This document shows, piece by piece, positions 1 to 8,613 of a DNA stretch of 64,000 nt. The notes beneath the pieces are model-generated. The model searched no databases. It worked only from the letters and a program-made list of their open reading frames with translations, and was not told the origin of the DNA. Source of the stretch: Bacillus sp. FJAT-44742 (GTDB lineage: Bacteria; Bacillota; Bacilli; Bacillales; Marinococcaceae); NCBI RefSeq assembly GCF_002797315.1, contig NZ_KZ454936.1:2179645-2243644 (forward strand), in the 5' to 3' direction. Position 1 is the stretch's first letter. Each line of letters opens with the position of its first letter. Position numbers and translations under genes: made by a program.

Positions 1-1
1 C

Positions 2-165
2 TACAAGCAAAGCCAAATCTATAACCAGAATCAAGTCGTTTTGCCGGTGGCCCAGCCTGTAAACTTCAAAAGAATGATCTTGCTTTTGCCGCTAATGATC
101 TAGTGGAAGACATGAGGGAAGAAGCATTCAGTGGTTTTCTGCTCCAATGGTCTGTATCTACTTAG
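2..165 (+). pseudogene. IS1182-family transposase N-terminal remnant
   Basis: Read from base 2 the sequence gives YNQNQVVLP, and from base 61 in another frame KLQKNDLAFAANDLVEDM followed by EEAFSGFLLQ. Together these resemble the conserved N-terminus of IS1182-family transposases (pattern YxxNQxVLPL...LxxNDxAFxxNxLVExxxxEAFxxF). A one-base shift near base 60 and the TAG at 163-165 show it is dead; nothing transposase-like follows because hmp begins at once on the other strand. The true 5' part may lie outside the window. Recognition is from memory of the family pattern. Confidence 0.72.
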
Positions 166-1405
166 GGTTATCTTCCCGTTCCAAATTGTCTGAAGGTCCG
201 AAAAATTCAAAGTGAATTCTTTCTTCCGGTACTCCCCATTCTTTCAGTATAGAATTCAGGGCTTTCATAAAAGGCAAAGGTCCGCAAAAGTAGAATTCTG
301 CATCTTTGCTTACTGCAAGAGAATTCAACCATTCTTCCTCAATAAAGCCTTCTTTATCGTATGCCTTCTTTTGTTTGTCTGATTCATTGGGTAATTCATA
401 GCAGATGTAATATGAAATCTTCTCATTTCTATCAGCCGTATCTCTGATTTCTTGATCAAAAGCATGGACGCTGCTGTTTAGGGCAGCATGGATATAGGTA
501 ATCTCTTTTGTTGAAGAATCTTCTGCTGCAGTCTTGAACATGCTTACTAATGGCGTCTGCCCTACACCACCACTTAAGAAAACAGCTGGCCGGCTGCTTG
601 CTTTGTCGAAAAAAAAGTCTCCAGCTGGGGCGGTAAGCTCTACCTTATCACCAGGCTCAATCGAATGGTGCAGGTAATTGGAAACAATGCCAGCAGGTGT
701 TTCCCTTCCATCCTCTCTTTTCACGCTGATACGATAATAATCCCTGCCAGGCACCTCAGATAAACTGTACTGACGAATATGATTATATTCTTCTTCCTCT
801 ATTATTGCCTTAACGGAAACATATTGGCCAGGCCTGTAGGAAGCAAGACGTCCTCCATCGGCCGGCTGAAGATAGAAAGAGGTAATGACTTCGCTCTCTT
901 TAACCTTATCGATAACCAGAAAACTTCTAAAGCCTTCCCAGCCCCCTGCCTGATTTTCAGCCTCTTCATACATTTCTTTCTCGACTGCTATAAAAACGTC
1001 AGCAATCACACTGTACGCCTCTCCCCAGGCATCAAGAATTTCGTCGGTAGCTGCCTCTTGCAACACATCTTTCATTGCAATAAGTAAATACTTCCCCACA
1101 ATCGGGTAATGTTCTGCCTTTACTTGCAGGCTTCGGTGCTTATGGGCGATTTGTTTCACAACTGGAAGGATTTCATCTAATTTGTCTATATGGGCAGCCG
1201 CCGCATAAATCGATTGGGCCAGCGCTCTCTGCTGCTTGCCTTCTGATTGGTTCACGTGATTAAACATATGTAACAGTTCAGGATGATTGGTAAAAAGAAG
1301 ATGATAGAATTGTTTCGTTATAGCCTCCCCATGTTCTGCCAGTACAGGAACTGTGCTTTTAATAATTGCTATGGTTTCCTCATTTAATTTGTTTTTTGCA
1401 GTCAT
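158..1405 (-). CDS. hmp: Flavohemoprotein, nitric oxide dioxygenase
   Basis: Cytosolic enzyme that oxidises NO to nitrate with O2 and NAD(P)H. The 415-residue length is normal. An N-terminal globin (about 1-140) carries the distal FYHLLF tyrosine and the proximal His in IAHKHRSLQV. It is followed by a ferredoxin-reductase FAD domain (RQYSLS) and an NAD domain (SGGVGQTP, FYFCGPLPFM). The start is fixed by GAGGGGG five bases upstream of the ATG. An NsrR-type operator and a sigma-A-like promoter lie upstream, so NO-responsive control is expected. The gene runs up to the IS1182 remnant with no clear terminator. Confidence 0.95.
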   Translation of the reverse strand: MTAKNKLNEETIAIIKSTVPVLAEHGEAITKQFYHLLFTNHPELLHMFNHVNQSEGKQQRALAQSIYAAAAHIDKLDEILPVVKQIAHKHRSLQVKAEHYPIVGKYLLIAMKDVLQEAATDEILDAWGEAYSVIADVFIAVEKEMYEEAENQAGGWEGFRSFLVIDKVKESEVITSFYLQPADGGRLASYRPGQYVSVKAIIEEEEYNHIRQYSLSEVPGRDYYRISVKREDGRETPAGIVSNYLHHSIEPGDKVELTAPAGDFFFDKASSRPAVFLSGGVGQTPLVSMFKTAAEDSSTKEITYIHAALNSSVHAFDQEIRDTADRNEKISYYICYELPNESDKQKKAYDKEGFIEEEWLNSLAVSKDAEFYFCGPLPFMKALNSILKEWGVPEERIHFEFFGPSDNLEREDNPK

Positions 1406-1426
1406 AGAATCCCCCTCTATTTAAAT

Positions 1427-1443
1427 ATGTATTTGAAATGCAT
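1427..1443 (-). promoter_or_regulatory. NsrR operator of hmp
   Basis: ATGTATTTGAAATGCAT is an 8-1-8 dyad with one mismatch and matches the NsrR consensus (AtGyATTT-n-AAATrCAt). A wider dyad AAATATG...CATATTT (1423-1447) surrounds it. It lies between the predicted promoter and the hmp start, a position suited to repression relieved by NO. Confidence 0.8.
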
Positions 1444-1463
1444 ATTTAACCCTTTATATTTTT

Positions 1464-1492
1464 ATTACAACATTAAAACTGTTTTTTAACAA
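1464..1492 (-). promoter_or_regulatory. Sigma-A-like promoter of hmp
   Basis: On the minus strand TTGTTA (1487-1492) and TGTAAT (1464-1469) are separated by 17 bases. Transcription would start just upstream of the NsrR operator. Confidence 0.55.
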
Positions 1493-1537
1493 TGAATATT
1501 CTCTTTATTATGTTAAAAGCATGTGAACAGATGATGC

Positions 1538-1912
1538 TTATTTCCTGATAATTCCTGAAAATTCACCTTTCAAGACTACTTCATTTCTCTGATTCCTGCA
1601 TGAAAACGTGGAAGAAATAACATACTTCTTCTCTTCCTCTGATAATTGTTCTATTTTCACTTTACATTCGATGACATCATTTGTATAAACCGGCCTGATA
1701 AATTCAAAGTTCATATTCCGGGCCAGCACGTTATGTTCTCCTCCTACTTTTGTTGGCAGCGTAGCAGTTAACAAACCCTGGACAATTAAGCGTCCCTCTT
1801 CATCAGGATGAATATGGTGGCTTCCTTCATCACCTGAAACTTTTGTAAATAAACGTACATCTTCCGTTGTAAAAGATTTTTGAAACGTAATAACATCGCC
1901 GACCTGTACCAT
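1538..1912 (-). CDS. MaoC-like (hot-dog) hydratase family protein
   Basis: The 124-residue single hot-dog-fold protein resembles (R)-specific enoyl-CoA hydratases. The segment VSGDEGSHHIHPDE followed by GLL (about 26-47) corresponds to the hydratase-2 motif containing the catalytic Asp and His. The usual D-x-N-P-x-H spacing is altered, because GSHH replaces the Asn-Pro, so activity on acyl-CoA is uncertain. AAGGGG nine bases upstream supports the ATG. It is transcribed on its own; no pathway partner is adjacent. Confidence 0.7.
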   Translation of the reverse strand: MVQVGDVITFQKSFTTEDVRLFTKVSGDEGSHHIHPDEEGRLIVQGLLTATLPTKVGGEHNVLARNMNFEFIRPVYTNDVIECKVKIEQLSEEEKKYVISSTFSCRNQRNEVVLKGEFSGIIRK

Positions 1913-2110
1913 CTTCCATATCCCCTTCCTTTCCCTGTTCCCTCCCTTTACAAATACGCTGTAACCTCTTATTTTCCTGCTCGGACACGACTGGAAATCC
2001 GGTTAATCTCTTGAGTCCTCTACTTGTTCTATTTCTTTTTTATAACCTTGCACGCAAGGTTTTCTCCAGTTTACAATAAAAGAAAATACTCATACGTACG
2101 GAGGACAGAA

Positions 2111-2980
2111 GTGAAATCTTTATATGTAGCGCTATTTATTGCATTGCACCTTCTCCTTACCCCTGAACAGGTCCATGCCAGCACTGCTCAAGATCAGGAT
2201 ATTACGTTAGAAGATATACTTTCCCTTGAAGAACCGTTTGCCGAAAACGACTACAACGGAAACATAGATCACTCTCTGCCCTTTGAATACCGGCCAGGCT
2301 CCACTCCAATACTTGTCACGGCTCCCCATTCAGTTGTCCACCTCCGTGAAGGAGAGGAAAAAGCAGCTGAAATTTATACAGGTGCCTTAGGCTTTCTTCT
2401 TCATGAGAAAACAGATGTTCATTACTTGTATTCTACAAAAAGGGCTGAGGATGCTAATTATGCTGAAGGCGGCTTATTTAAAGAAGCAATGACACGCATC
2501 ATTTCCCAATATGATATCCAGTTGGTAATAGACCTCCACGGAGCAGGACGGGATCATGATTTTGCTATTGATCTTGGAACGGTGTATGGAAAATCTCTTC
2601 ATTCCGGGAGAGTAGAGGAGTTTATGAATCTTTTTTCAAGGCATGGCATTACTGATGTCAGAGAAAATGACACTTTTCCTGCAGAAAACCCTGATACAAT
2701 TACCCACTTTTCATGGGCACAGTTGGAGACTCCTGCTGTTCAGGTAGAGATCAACCAGAAGTATCGTGATCCAAGAGATAATTTAGGCTCCTTCTTGCAA
2801 GTGTACAACGGTCTTGTCGATATTATAAATTCTCATTCAGTTGCTGCGGCGTTATTATCCAATCAGTCTGGAGCCATACCCTTTTGTGGAGGCCACAGGA
2901 TAGAAACGGCTTTGTGGAAAGCTGCTCCTAAAGAAGGATTTCTTTCTCCTCCACCGCCAATCTGTAGACGCCTGCTGTAA
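2111..2980 (+). CDS. Exported N-formylglutamate amidohydrolase-like protein
   Basis: A GTG start at 2111 is chosen because GGAGG lies six bases upstream and because it yields a clean signal peptide (KSLYVALFIALHLLLTPEQVHA). An earlier in-frame ATG at 2024 has no ribosome site. The mature part has family signatures: TAPHSVVHLREG (metal/substrate loop), VIDLHGAGRDHD and QVEINQKYRDP. The protein is therefore a predicted secreted Zn-dependent amidohydrolase of the PF05013 type. The true substrate is unknown. The last 35 residues, rich in Pro and basic residues, look unlike the family and may reflect a frameshifted end. Confidence 0.65.
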   Translation: MKSLYVALFIALHLLLTPEQVHASTAQDQDITLEDILSLEEPFAENDYNGNIDHSLPFEYRPGSTPILVTAPHSVVHLREGEEKAAEIYTGALGFLLHEKTDVHYLYSTKRAEDANYAEGGLFKEAMTRIISQYDIQLVIDLHGAGRDHDFAIDLGTVYGKSLHSGRVEEFMNLFSRHGITDVRENDTFPAENPDTITHFSWAQLETPAVQVEINQKYRDPRDNLGSFLQVYNGLVDIINSHSVAAALLSNQSGAIPFCGGHRIETALWKAAPKEGFLSPPPPICRRLL

Positions 2981-3060
2981 GCCTTTCAACTCTATCTGGC
3001 CAAAGTATTTATGTAATAGAATAGAAAAAGCTGACATGCATCCTTTTACGCAATAAAAAC

Positions 3061-3099
3061 AAGCAGACCGTTGAATATAAAAAGGACAACAGTCTGCTT
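3061..3099 (-). terminator. Terminator of the CotF-like operon
   Basis: AAGCAGAC-GTTG pairs with CAAC-GTCTGCTT; on the minus strand it is followed by TTGTTTTTATT. It lies just beyond the stop at 3123. Confidence 0.75.
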
Positions 3100-3122
3100 G
3101 TAAACTTATATGCTACCACCTT

Positions 3123-3422
3123 TTATTTCGTTGGCATGTCCAACGCTACATCAGCTTTTTTGAGATCATGCTCTACTTGCTCTTTAATATCATACGCATG
3201 GTACATATCATTCTCGATCATATAAGTGGCTATTTTATGGTGAAGGTCGATTGCCTCATTTAATTGTTTTTTCAATACTTTATGGATTTCAGGACTGGCG
3301 GTTTCCGTGATTGCAACAGAATAGCTTCTCACTGCGGCCTTAGCAGAAACAAGCATGTCAGTAGCAATCACCTCATCTGTCATTAACTCTTTATTATTCA
3401 ATTTATCTAAAATACTTGCCAT
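3123..3422 (-). CDS. Spore coat protein, CotF family (YraD-like)
   Basis: Small helical protein of 99 residues with the coat-F domain: an N-terminal LNNKELMTDEVIATDMLVSAKAAVRSYSVAITETASPEIHKVLKKQL helix pair and a C-terminal MIENDMYHAYDIKEQ segment. CotF-type proteins are layered on the spore during late sporulation. It is the second gene of a two-gene unit, 13 bases after its partner, resembling the yraE-yraD arrangement of B. subtilis. Confidence 0.8.
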   Translation of the reverse strand: MASILDKLNNKELMTDEVIATDMLVSAKAAVRSYSVAITETASPEIHKVLKKQLNEAIDLHHKIATYMIENDMYHAYDIKEQVEHDLKKADVALDMPTK

Positions 3423-3435
3423 TTTAACACCCTCC

Positions 3436-3636
3436 TTACTTTGCCTCTTCTAAAATACCTTTTAATTCATTAATTGCATCTTGGGACGTTTTTGCATCTT
3501 CTTCTAATAGTTGTTTTAGCTTTTTATCAGAAGCAAGCCCTTGCATCAGGGAAGACTTTGCTGCACAAGCAGATTTAACAGTTAATATTTCATGTACTTC
3601 CAAGATTTCATGTTTAGCGTAGGATGATTTTGCCAC
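3436..3636 (-). CDS. Small coat-F-like protein (YraE/YraG-like)
   Basis: 66 residues, predicted all helical (HEILEVHEILTVKSACAAKSSLMQGLASDKKLKQLLEED). It resembles the short partners of CotF-type proteins. TTAGGAGGTGG just upstream of the ATG is a strong ribosome site. It probably forms a coat sub-complex with the downstream product; expression would be sporulation-dependent, but no sigma-K or sigma-E promoter was identified by eye. Confidence 0.65.
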   Translation of the reverse strand: MAKSSYAKHEILEVHEILTVKSACAAKSSLMQGLASDKKLKQLLEEDAKTSQDAINELKGILEEAK

Positions 3637-3639
3637 ATT

Positions 3640-3897
3640 TCCACCTCCTAAGTTTAACTACAATAATGGAATTACCCGTTCCTCGTCTGCTTAAACCCTT
3701 AACGAAGATCGGGGCCAGTAGTTTCTCTCGTTACTACCTAAGTTTCGGGCAACCTCTTCTTTCTTTTGCATTCTTTCTTTCAAGTTAAATTAGAAAAAAT
3801 GGATGCTTTTCGCCTGGATGCCATTTACGACCTTAAGGTTCAAGTTTGAAATGGTCGTAGCCATTTATCTGTCACTTCTCTTTTACTAAATTTAAAT
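3640..3897. other. Intergenic region with a hairpin, no assigned gene
   Basis: A seven-base dyad TACGACC...GGTCGTA (about 3826-3860) lies here, flanked by further partial pairing. A short open frame (minus strand, about 3691-3770, MQKKEEVARNLGSNERNYWP...) has no good ribosome site. No riboswitch class could be matched. Confidence 0.35.
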
Positions 3898-3927
3898 AAG
3901 CGTGGTACGATTCCTCGTACCACGCTT
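3898..3927 (-). terminator. Terminator after the SpoIIAA-like gene
   Basis: Perfect 13-bp stem AAGCGTGGTACGA / TCGTACCACGCTT with loop TTCC. T-rich sequence follows on both strands. Confidence 0.85.
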
Positions 3928-3943
3928 TTATTACTTTTTTCTC

Positions 3944-4312
3944 CTAGGAAACAACCCAGTTCTTTGCTTCTTGTTCCTCTTCCAAATCAAAGGAACGGAC
4001 ATTGGCTCCTGTGAGCTTATCCATACCTTTTGCCGCTGCCTTTAGTGTCTTCTGATCTCCGACAAGAGCATACTTTTCAATTTGTTTTAAATCATTATCT
4101 TTCAAAAACTTAACGCGGTCATTAAAGGTTGAAACGTCTGCCCCTTCCAAATCAGGCACTCTGACAAATATCCTGATACTCTCATATTCATCCATTTTCT
4201 TTTCAACCTCGTCTACAAGCTCTTTATACTCATCTTCTGTAACCTTACTGTCAATTTCATAGGCAAGAATATTTTCAGCACTCCATTCGAGTTTCCGGTT
4301 CACGGCTCTCAC
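3944..4312 (-). CDS. SpoIIAA-like (STAS-related) protein
   Basis: 122 residues matching the SpoIIAA-like fold family (PF11964 type): AENILAYEIDSKVTEDEYKELVDEVEKKMDEYESIRIFVRVPD, then a central LKQIEKYALVGDQKTLKAAAK. Members are small cytosolic alpha/beta proteins thought to bind lipids or partner proteins; the function of this branch is unknown. It is monocistronic, with AGAGGTGAGAG upstream of the start and a strong terminator downstream. Confidence 0.7.
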   Translation of the reverse strand: MRAVNRKLEWSAENILAYEIDSKVTEDEYKELVDEVEKKMDEYESIRIFVRVPDLEGADVSTFNDRVKFLKDNDLKQIEKYALVGDQKTLKAAAKGMDKLTGANVRSFDLEEEQEAKNWVVS

Positions 4313-4474
4313 CTCTTTTAAAATATTAATAGTACTTCTATTTCACGATGACAGAGGATGTAATCATGAAAAATATAGATTTTTGAACTATTTGTGAAGA
4401 AGATCACAAACATGAATTCGTATGTTATGCTGAAAAAGCAGTTCAATAATAAAACAATTTCATTGAGGTGAATT

Positions 4475-5476
4475 ATGATCAATAAATACTGGATCACAGC
4501 AATCGTGCTGTTAGGTCTTTTTTTTACACCGTTTTTTGCTGACGCTCATGTGAAATGGTTCACAAACGAAGAGCCAGTAAAAGAATCGATCGAAAACATC
4601 ATTACTCCATTTTTTATGTTTATGACGATTTTTACTGCCTTTGTCCTTGCTATTCTCCCTCAAATCGTCCCAAAAATGATGAAATGGGATATTGTCCAGA
4701 AGATAGATAATAAGATGGATGATTACAGAAAGTACAACATGAGTATTTTGCGGTACGGAACAGCGATTGTTCTAATTATTCAAGTCCTTTCAGGGTCATT
4801 GTTTGCTCCTGAATTGCATCACCAGCCGAACTGGTTCCCGGTCCTTGCCTGGATTGCGATTATACTCCTATTTGTCCCAAACTTCCTGGCAACAAAAACA
4901 GCCGCTGTGATCCTTTTAGGAATGTTCAGTATCGTAGTATATGACTTTGGGATCTTCCACATGCTGGACTATGCTTTCTACCTGCCTATATTCATTATTT
5001 TTCTTATTGCAGGCACAAATTACGAAAAGTGGAGTTTTCCGTTTCTTTATTTAGCTACAGGATTGTCTCTATGCTGGGTAGCTGTGGAAAAGCTTGTATA
5101 CCCATCTATGACGATTGATATTATTGTTAACCATAATGTCCCGACCTTTGGGTTTCCGCCGGAAATCTTCATTGTCATGGCTGCGTTTATAGAATTTATC
5201 GTGGGGTATCTTCTTGTAGTCGGAATCTTAAACAGGCTTCTTGCCATTGTCCTTACTGGAATTTTCATGTCCACAACGATGCTGTTTGGCGCTCTTGAAT
5301 TAGTTGGACATGCGATGATCCACATTATCCTCGTTCTCTTTATTATCGAAGGGACCTCTTTCTACCGACCGCCTGTTAAGATTCACAAAACAGTTATTGA
5401 ACAAATGATCTTTGTTTTCTTAAACTTCATCTTTGTTCTGGCGACCATTCTGCTTATTTATTATCGTTTTGCTTAA
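4475..5476 (+). CDS. Polytopic membrane protein, DoxX-like C-terminal part
   Basis: 333 residues with an N-terminal signal-anchor, then the segment DAHVKWFTNEEPV (about 23-35) and around eight further hydrophobic helices. HVKWF near the first helix recurs in conserved uncharacterised membrane proteins. The second half (ILFVPNFLATKTAAVILLGMF..., FIEFIVGYLLVVGILNRLLAIVLTGIF) resembles DoxX-type four-helix units. GAGGTG lies six bases upstream of the ATG. A redox or ion role is possible but not shown. Confidence 0.55.
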   Translation: MINKYWITAIVLLGLFFTPFFADAHVKWFTNEEPVKESIENIITPFFMFMTIFTAFVLAILPQIVPKMMKWDIVQKIDNKMDDYRKYNMSILRYGTAIVLIIQVLSGSLFAPELHHQPNWFPVLAWIAIILLFVPNFLATKTAAVILLGMFSIVVYDFGIFHMLDYAFYLPIFIIFLIAGTNYEKWSFPFLYLATGLSLCWVAVEKLVYPSMTIDIIVNHNVPTFGFPPEIFIVMAAFIEFIVGYLLVVGILNRLLAIVLTGIFMSTTMLFGALELVGHAMIHIILVLFIIEGTSFYRPPVKIHKTVIEQMIFVFLNFIFVLATILLIYYRFA

Positions 5477-5479
5477 AAA

Positions 5480-5611
5480 AACTCTGTAAAAGGCTGCAGT
5501 TGATCTGCTGGCGGCTTTCCCTTGCTTCACTCCCTTCCTTTCCATCTGAAAAGGGAGGGATAAAAGGAGGGCCTAACCGTCCTACATCCAACACCTGCCT
5601 TTCACAGAGTT
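5480..5611. repeat. 132-bp element bounded by 15-bp inverted repeats
   Basis: AACTCTGTAAAAGGC (5480-5494) and GCCTTTCACAGAGTT (5597-5611) are inverted with one mismatch. The interior also holds a CCCTTCC...GGGAGGG pairing. It fills the space between two convergent genes and could be a long bidirectional terminator or a small non-autonomous mobile element. Confidence 0.5.
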
Positions 5612-5658
5612 ATAAAAAATTAATGATTAGGTGGTCTTTATTGGTCTGACATTCATTA

Positions 5659-6273
5659 TTATTTCCTTAGGTAAATCGGAGAACGTTTCATTTCATCATC
5701 TGTCATTTTAAACTGATGACTTGTACATAATTTTTCTTCAAGTCTTTCACAAACGTCACGTTCATTATAAGCACAGACAGAGACTACTTTCATCTCCCTA
5801 ACCCCTTCATCTGCCAAATGTTCAAAGGAATTAATCTTAGAAGCTATGTCATCTCTTGCGCCCCATTCCACATGAGCCCAGGTTCGCACTGTCCGATTTT
5901 GATCCAAATGAGGAGACAATTTTCTGGCAAATGTAGATATAATAGAGGGCACGTGGAAGTCATCACTTATATAGTAAAACTCAAAGTTGCTGACAAAGCT
6001 TACATCTTTCCAGTCTTCCGGTGACAAACAGGCTTTCAACCTCTCATTCAGCTTCACAGTAATTCTCTCATTTTCGATGACAAGGATGAAATCCCCCGTT
6101 TCAATCCCTGTCTTAATAAATGCAAGAGCATTGTTAATATACTTCTCAGTATCTTGAAACACGTACAAAATATGACTGTCAGCCTGCTGCAAGTTTAACT
6201 CTGCTTCCTGCAATTCCCGCACTTTTCTCCATCCCCTCTTATGCCATTTTTTCACCAGGGTCCTAAACCACAT
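5659..6273 (-). CDS. MEDS-domain protein
   Basis: 204 residues. After a basic helical start, residues about 30-185 match the MEDS sensory domain (DcmR-type): SHILYVFQDTEKYINNALAFIKTGIETGDFILVIENE. The domain is a RecA-like derivative lacking Walker motifs, found in sensor and anti-sigma-related proteins. HVEWGARDDI and the C-terminal VVSVCAYNERDVCERL are typical internal blocks. No output domain is fused, so it presumably signals by protein contact. Partner unknown. Confidence 0.6.
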   Translation of the reverse strand: MWFRTLVKKWHKRGWRKVRELQEAELNLQQADSHILYVFQDTEKYINNALAFIKTGIETGDFILVIENERITVKLNERLKACLSPEDWKDVSFVSNFEFYYISDDFHVPSIISTFARKLSPHLDQNRTVRTWAHVEWGARDDIASKINSFEHLADEGVREMKVVSVCAYNERDVCERLEEKLCTSHQFKMTDDEMKRSPIYLRK

Positions 6274-6425
6274 CCATATTTATATTTTACACAATATTCC
6301 AAAAGTTATAAATAATTAATTTAAACTATTTTTTATTTTTAGGATGAATTACGTCTTATTGTTGGTTTTCTTAATTGATATTTTAAAAACTTACCTCAGG
6401 CTTTCACTATACAGTCTAAGTAAAA

Positions 6426-6457
6426 GTGCCCTCTTTCCTCAGGAGAAAAGAAGGCAC
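6426..6457 (-). terminator. Terminator of map
   Basis: GTGCC-TCTTT / AAAGA-GGCAC stem followed on the minus strand by TTTTACTT. Confidence 0.8.
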
Positions 6458-6461
6458 ATAT

Positions 6462-7208
6462 TCATTGTTCCGTCAGTATTCGAGGACCATTGGCCGTGAC
6501 GGCAAGAGTGTGCTCATACTGGGCTGACAGGGATCCATCAGTTGTTCTTGCCGTCCAGCCGTTTTTATCGAGCTTGCTCATCCACTTTCCCATATTAACC
6601 ATCGGTTCAATCGTTATAACCATGCCTTCCTTCAATCTCTGACCTTTGTCTGGAGAACCAAAGTGGGGAATTTGTGGTCCTTCATGGATGGTAGGCCCTA
6701 TACCGTGACCGGTAAAATCCCTCACAACAGAAAACCCTTGTTCCTCCACATATGATTGAATGGCATGGCCAATATCGCCAATCCGATTACCTGATATAGC
6801 CTTTTCAATCCCTTTGTATAAAGAAGTTTTTGTCACTTCTAATAGGTGCTTCACTTCTTCAGAAACCTCACCCACTTCATATGTCCACGCTGAATCAGCC
6901 AGTCCCCCATTAAGGTTCACAACCATGTCTATTGTCACAATATCCCCATTTTGAAGAGACTTCTTCCGGGGAAAACCATGGCAGATTTCATCATTAATGG
7001 AGGCACACGTAGCATACTTATATCCCTGGTACCCTTTTTGTTCTGGGGTGGCCCCGTGTTTTTTTAAGTACTTTTCTACAAACTTGTCAATCTCATGTGT
7101 AGTAATCCCCGGCTTGATGAGCTTTGCAAGCTCTCTGTGGCAGGAGGCTAACAGCTTACCTGCTTCTTCCATTTGCTTAATTTCTCTTTCTGACTTTAAG
7201 GTAACCAT
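6462..7208 (-). CDS. map: Methionine aminopeptidase, type I
   Basis: Removes the initiator Met from nascent proteins in the cytosol. The 248 residues include all five metal ligands in order: Asp in VTIDMVV, Asp in LADSAW, His in FTGHGIG, Glu in ITIEPM and Glu in YEHTLAV. The gene stands away from the secY-adk-infA locus where the main copy usually sits in Bacilli, so it may be the second (YflG-like) copy. Transcription is towards its own terminator. Confidence 0.93.
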   Translation of the reverse strand: MVTLKSEREIKQMEEAGKLLASCHRELAKLIKPGITTHEIDKFVEKYLKKHGATPEQKGYQGYKYATCASINDEICHGFPRKKSLQNGDIVTIDMVVNLNGGLADSAWTYEVGEVSEEVKHLLEVTKTSLYKGIEKAISGNRIGDIGHAIQSYVEEQGFSVVRDFTGHGIGPTIHEGPQIPHFGSPDKGQRLKEGMVITIEPMVNMGKWMSKLDKNGWTARTTDGSLSAQYEHTLAVTANGPRILTEQ

Positions 7209-7291
7209 CTTCCTGTCTCCTTGTTTTCAACATGTTCTTATAGTATATGCTTCCTTATATTACGTTGCTTCTTTTGTATGAACTAAGGATA

Positions 7292-8413
7292 TTACTGAAT
7301 TCGTGTTTTCAATAAGGATAGGGCCTGATCAATCTCTTCTTTTGTTGTAAACCTTCCCAAGCTGAAGCGCACGGCACCCATCCCCCTTTCTTCTTCTACT
7401 CCCATGGCCCGGAGTACAGGGGAAAGGTCGACACTTCCCGCGTGGCAGGCTGAACCTGTTGAAGCTGCAATTTCAGGCACGGCCTGAAGAACGTCCTGGC
7501 CTGCACGATGGTGAAAGTTCACATTCAATGTATTGGGAAGAAGGTGATTGAGCTTTCCATTTAACGATATGTCTTCTCCAAACGAGATTTTTAATTCTTC
7601 CCAAAAGTAATTCCGAAGCTTCTTTATACGGTCCTGTTCTCCCTCATTGCGTTTGGCCAGTTCACATGCCTTACCAAGTCCGGCAGCAAAAATTACATTC
7701 TCCGTGCCGGCTCGTTTGCCCATTTCATGGCCCGCTCCATGAACTAAAGACTCAATCTCAATGCCTTCCCTGATATATAACGCTCCAATACCTTTTGGAG
7801 CATACAGCTTATGACCTGCAAGACTGAGAAAATCCACTTGAACATCCTGTACATCAATAGGAACCTTTCCTGCCGACTGGGCTGCGTCAGTATGAAAATA
7901 TACTTGACTCTGCTTGCAGATCTCACTGATTTCTTTGATAGGTTGAATCATGCCAGTTTCATTGTTAGCATGCATTACTGTCACAAGTATCGTATTCTCC
8001 GTTATTGCTTCCTCAATGGCGAGAGGGTCTACTCTGCCCGTTTCATCCACAGAAACATAGGTTACATCCGCCCCTTCACCCTCAAGAAACTTGCACGTAT
8101 TTCCGATAGCCGGGTGTTCAATGTTTGTTGTAACAATGTGATTGCCCTTATCTTTACTAGACTGCAGAACCCCTTTTAATACATGGTTATTAGACTCCGT
8201 CCCGCCGCTTGTAAAAATAATTTCGCCTGCTGTACTGTTGATCAGCCCTGCCACTTGCTTTCTTGCTGTTTCTACTGCCTTTTTTGCTCCAATGGATGCA
8301 TAATGGGAAGCGGACGGGTTTCCGAAATGAGCGTCCATTAAGGGTAGCATTGCTTCTTTAACACCGGGGTCAAGAGGAGTGCTGGCATTATAATCTAAAT
8401 AAATGTTTTCCAT
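7292..8413 (-). CDS. Cysteine desulfurase (NifS/IscS family)
   Basis: PLP enzyme that moves sulfur from cysteine to carriers for Fe-S clusters or tRNA thiolation. In the 373 residues: YLDYNASTPL start, HADAAQS-type pocket (YFHTDAAQSAGK), the PLP lysine in SLAGHKLYAPKG, and the active-site Cys in TGSACHAGS. The length and the short Cys loop fit the IscS/YrvO group. No scaffold gene or mnmA is adjacent, so the specific acceptor cannot be told from context. Ribosome site AGGTGAG precedes the ATG. Confidence 0.9.
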   Translation of the reverse strand: MENIYLDYNASTPLDPGVKEAMLPLMDAHFGNPSASHYASIGAKKAVETARKQVAGLINSTAGEIIFTSGGTESNNHVLKGVLQSSKDKGNHIVTTNIEHPAIGNTCKFLEGEGADVTYVSVDETGRVDPLAIEEAITENTILVTVMHANNETGMIQPIKEISEICKQSQVYFHTDAAQSAGKVPIDVQDVQVDFLSLAGHKLYAPKGIGALYIREGIEIESLVHGAGHEMGKRAGTENVIFAAGLGKACELAKRNEGEQDRIKKLRNYFWEELKISFGEDISLNGKLNHLLPNTLNVNFHHRAGQDVLQAVPEIAASTGSACHAGSVDLSPVLRAMGVEEERGMGAVRFSLGRFTTKEEIDQALSLLKTRIQ

Positions 8414-8577
8414 ATCTACTCACCTTTTAATTAAATTCTTCCTTAGCTGAGAAAGTAACAAATATGTATGTTTTCTTATTTTAATCATATCAAAGTGTAG
8501 AAAAGAATTCACAGCAAGCAGCTTTTTTCTCCCCTTCCAGCAAGGAGAACTGTTTTTTCGTGCCTCCCTGACGAACT

Positions 8578-8603
8578 TAAAAAGAGACTGCTCTTTGGCA
8601 GTC
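8578..8603 (-). terminator. Terminator after the second CotF-like pair
   Basis: GACTGC / GCAGTC stem, followed on the minus strand by CTTTTTAAG. Confidence 0.7.
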
Positions 8604-8613
8604 CCCTGGCAAC

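Noticed and set aside
3661-3897. Riboswitch upstream of the CotF-like pair or SpoIIAA-like gene
   Set aside because: The region is downstream of one gene and its short dyad matches no known aptamer consensus.
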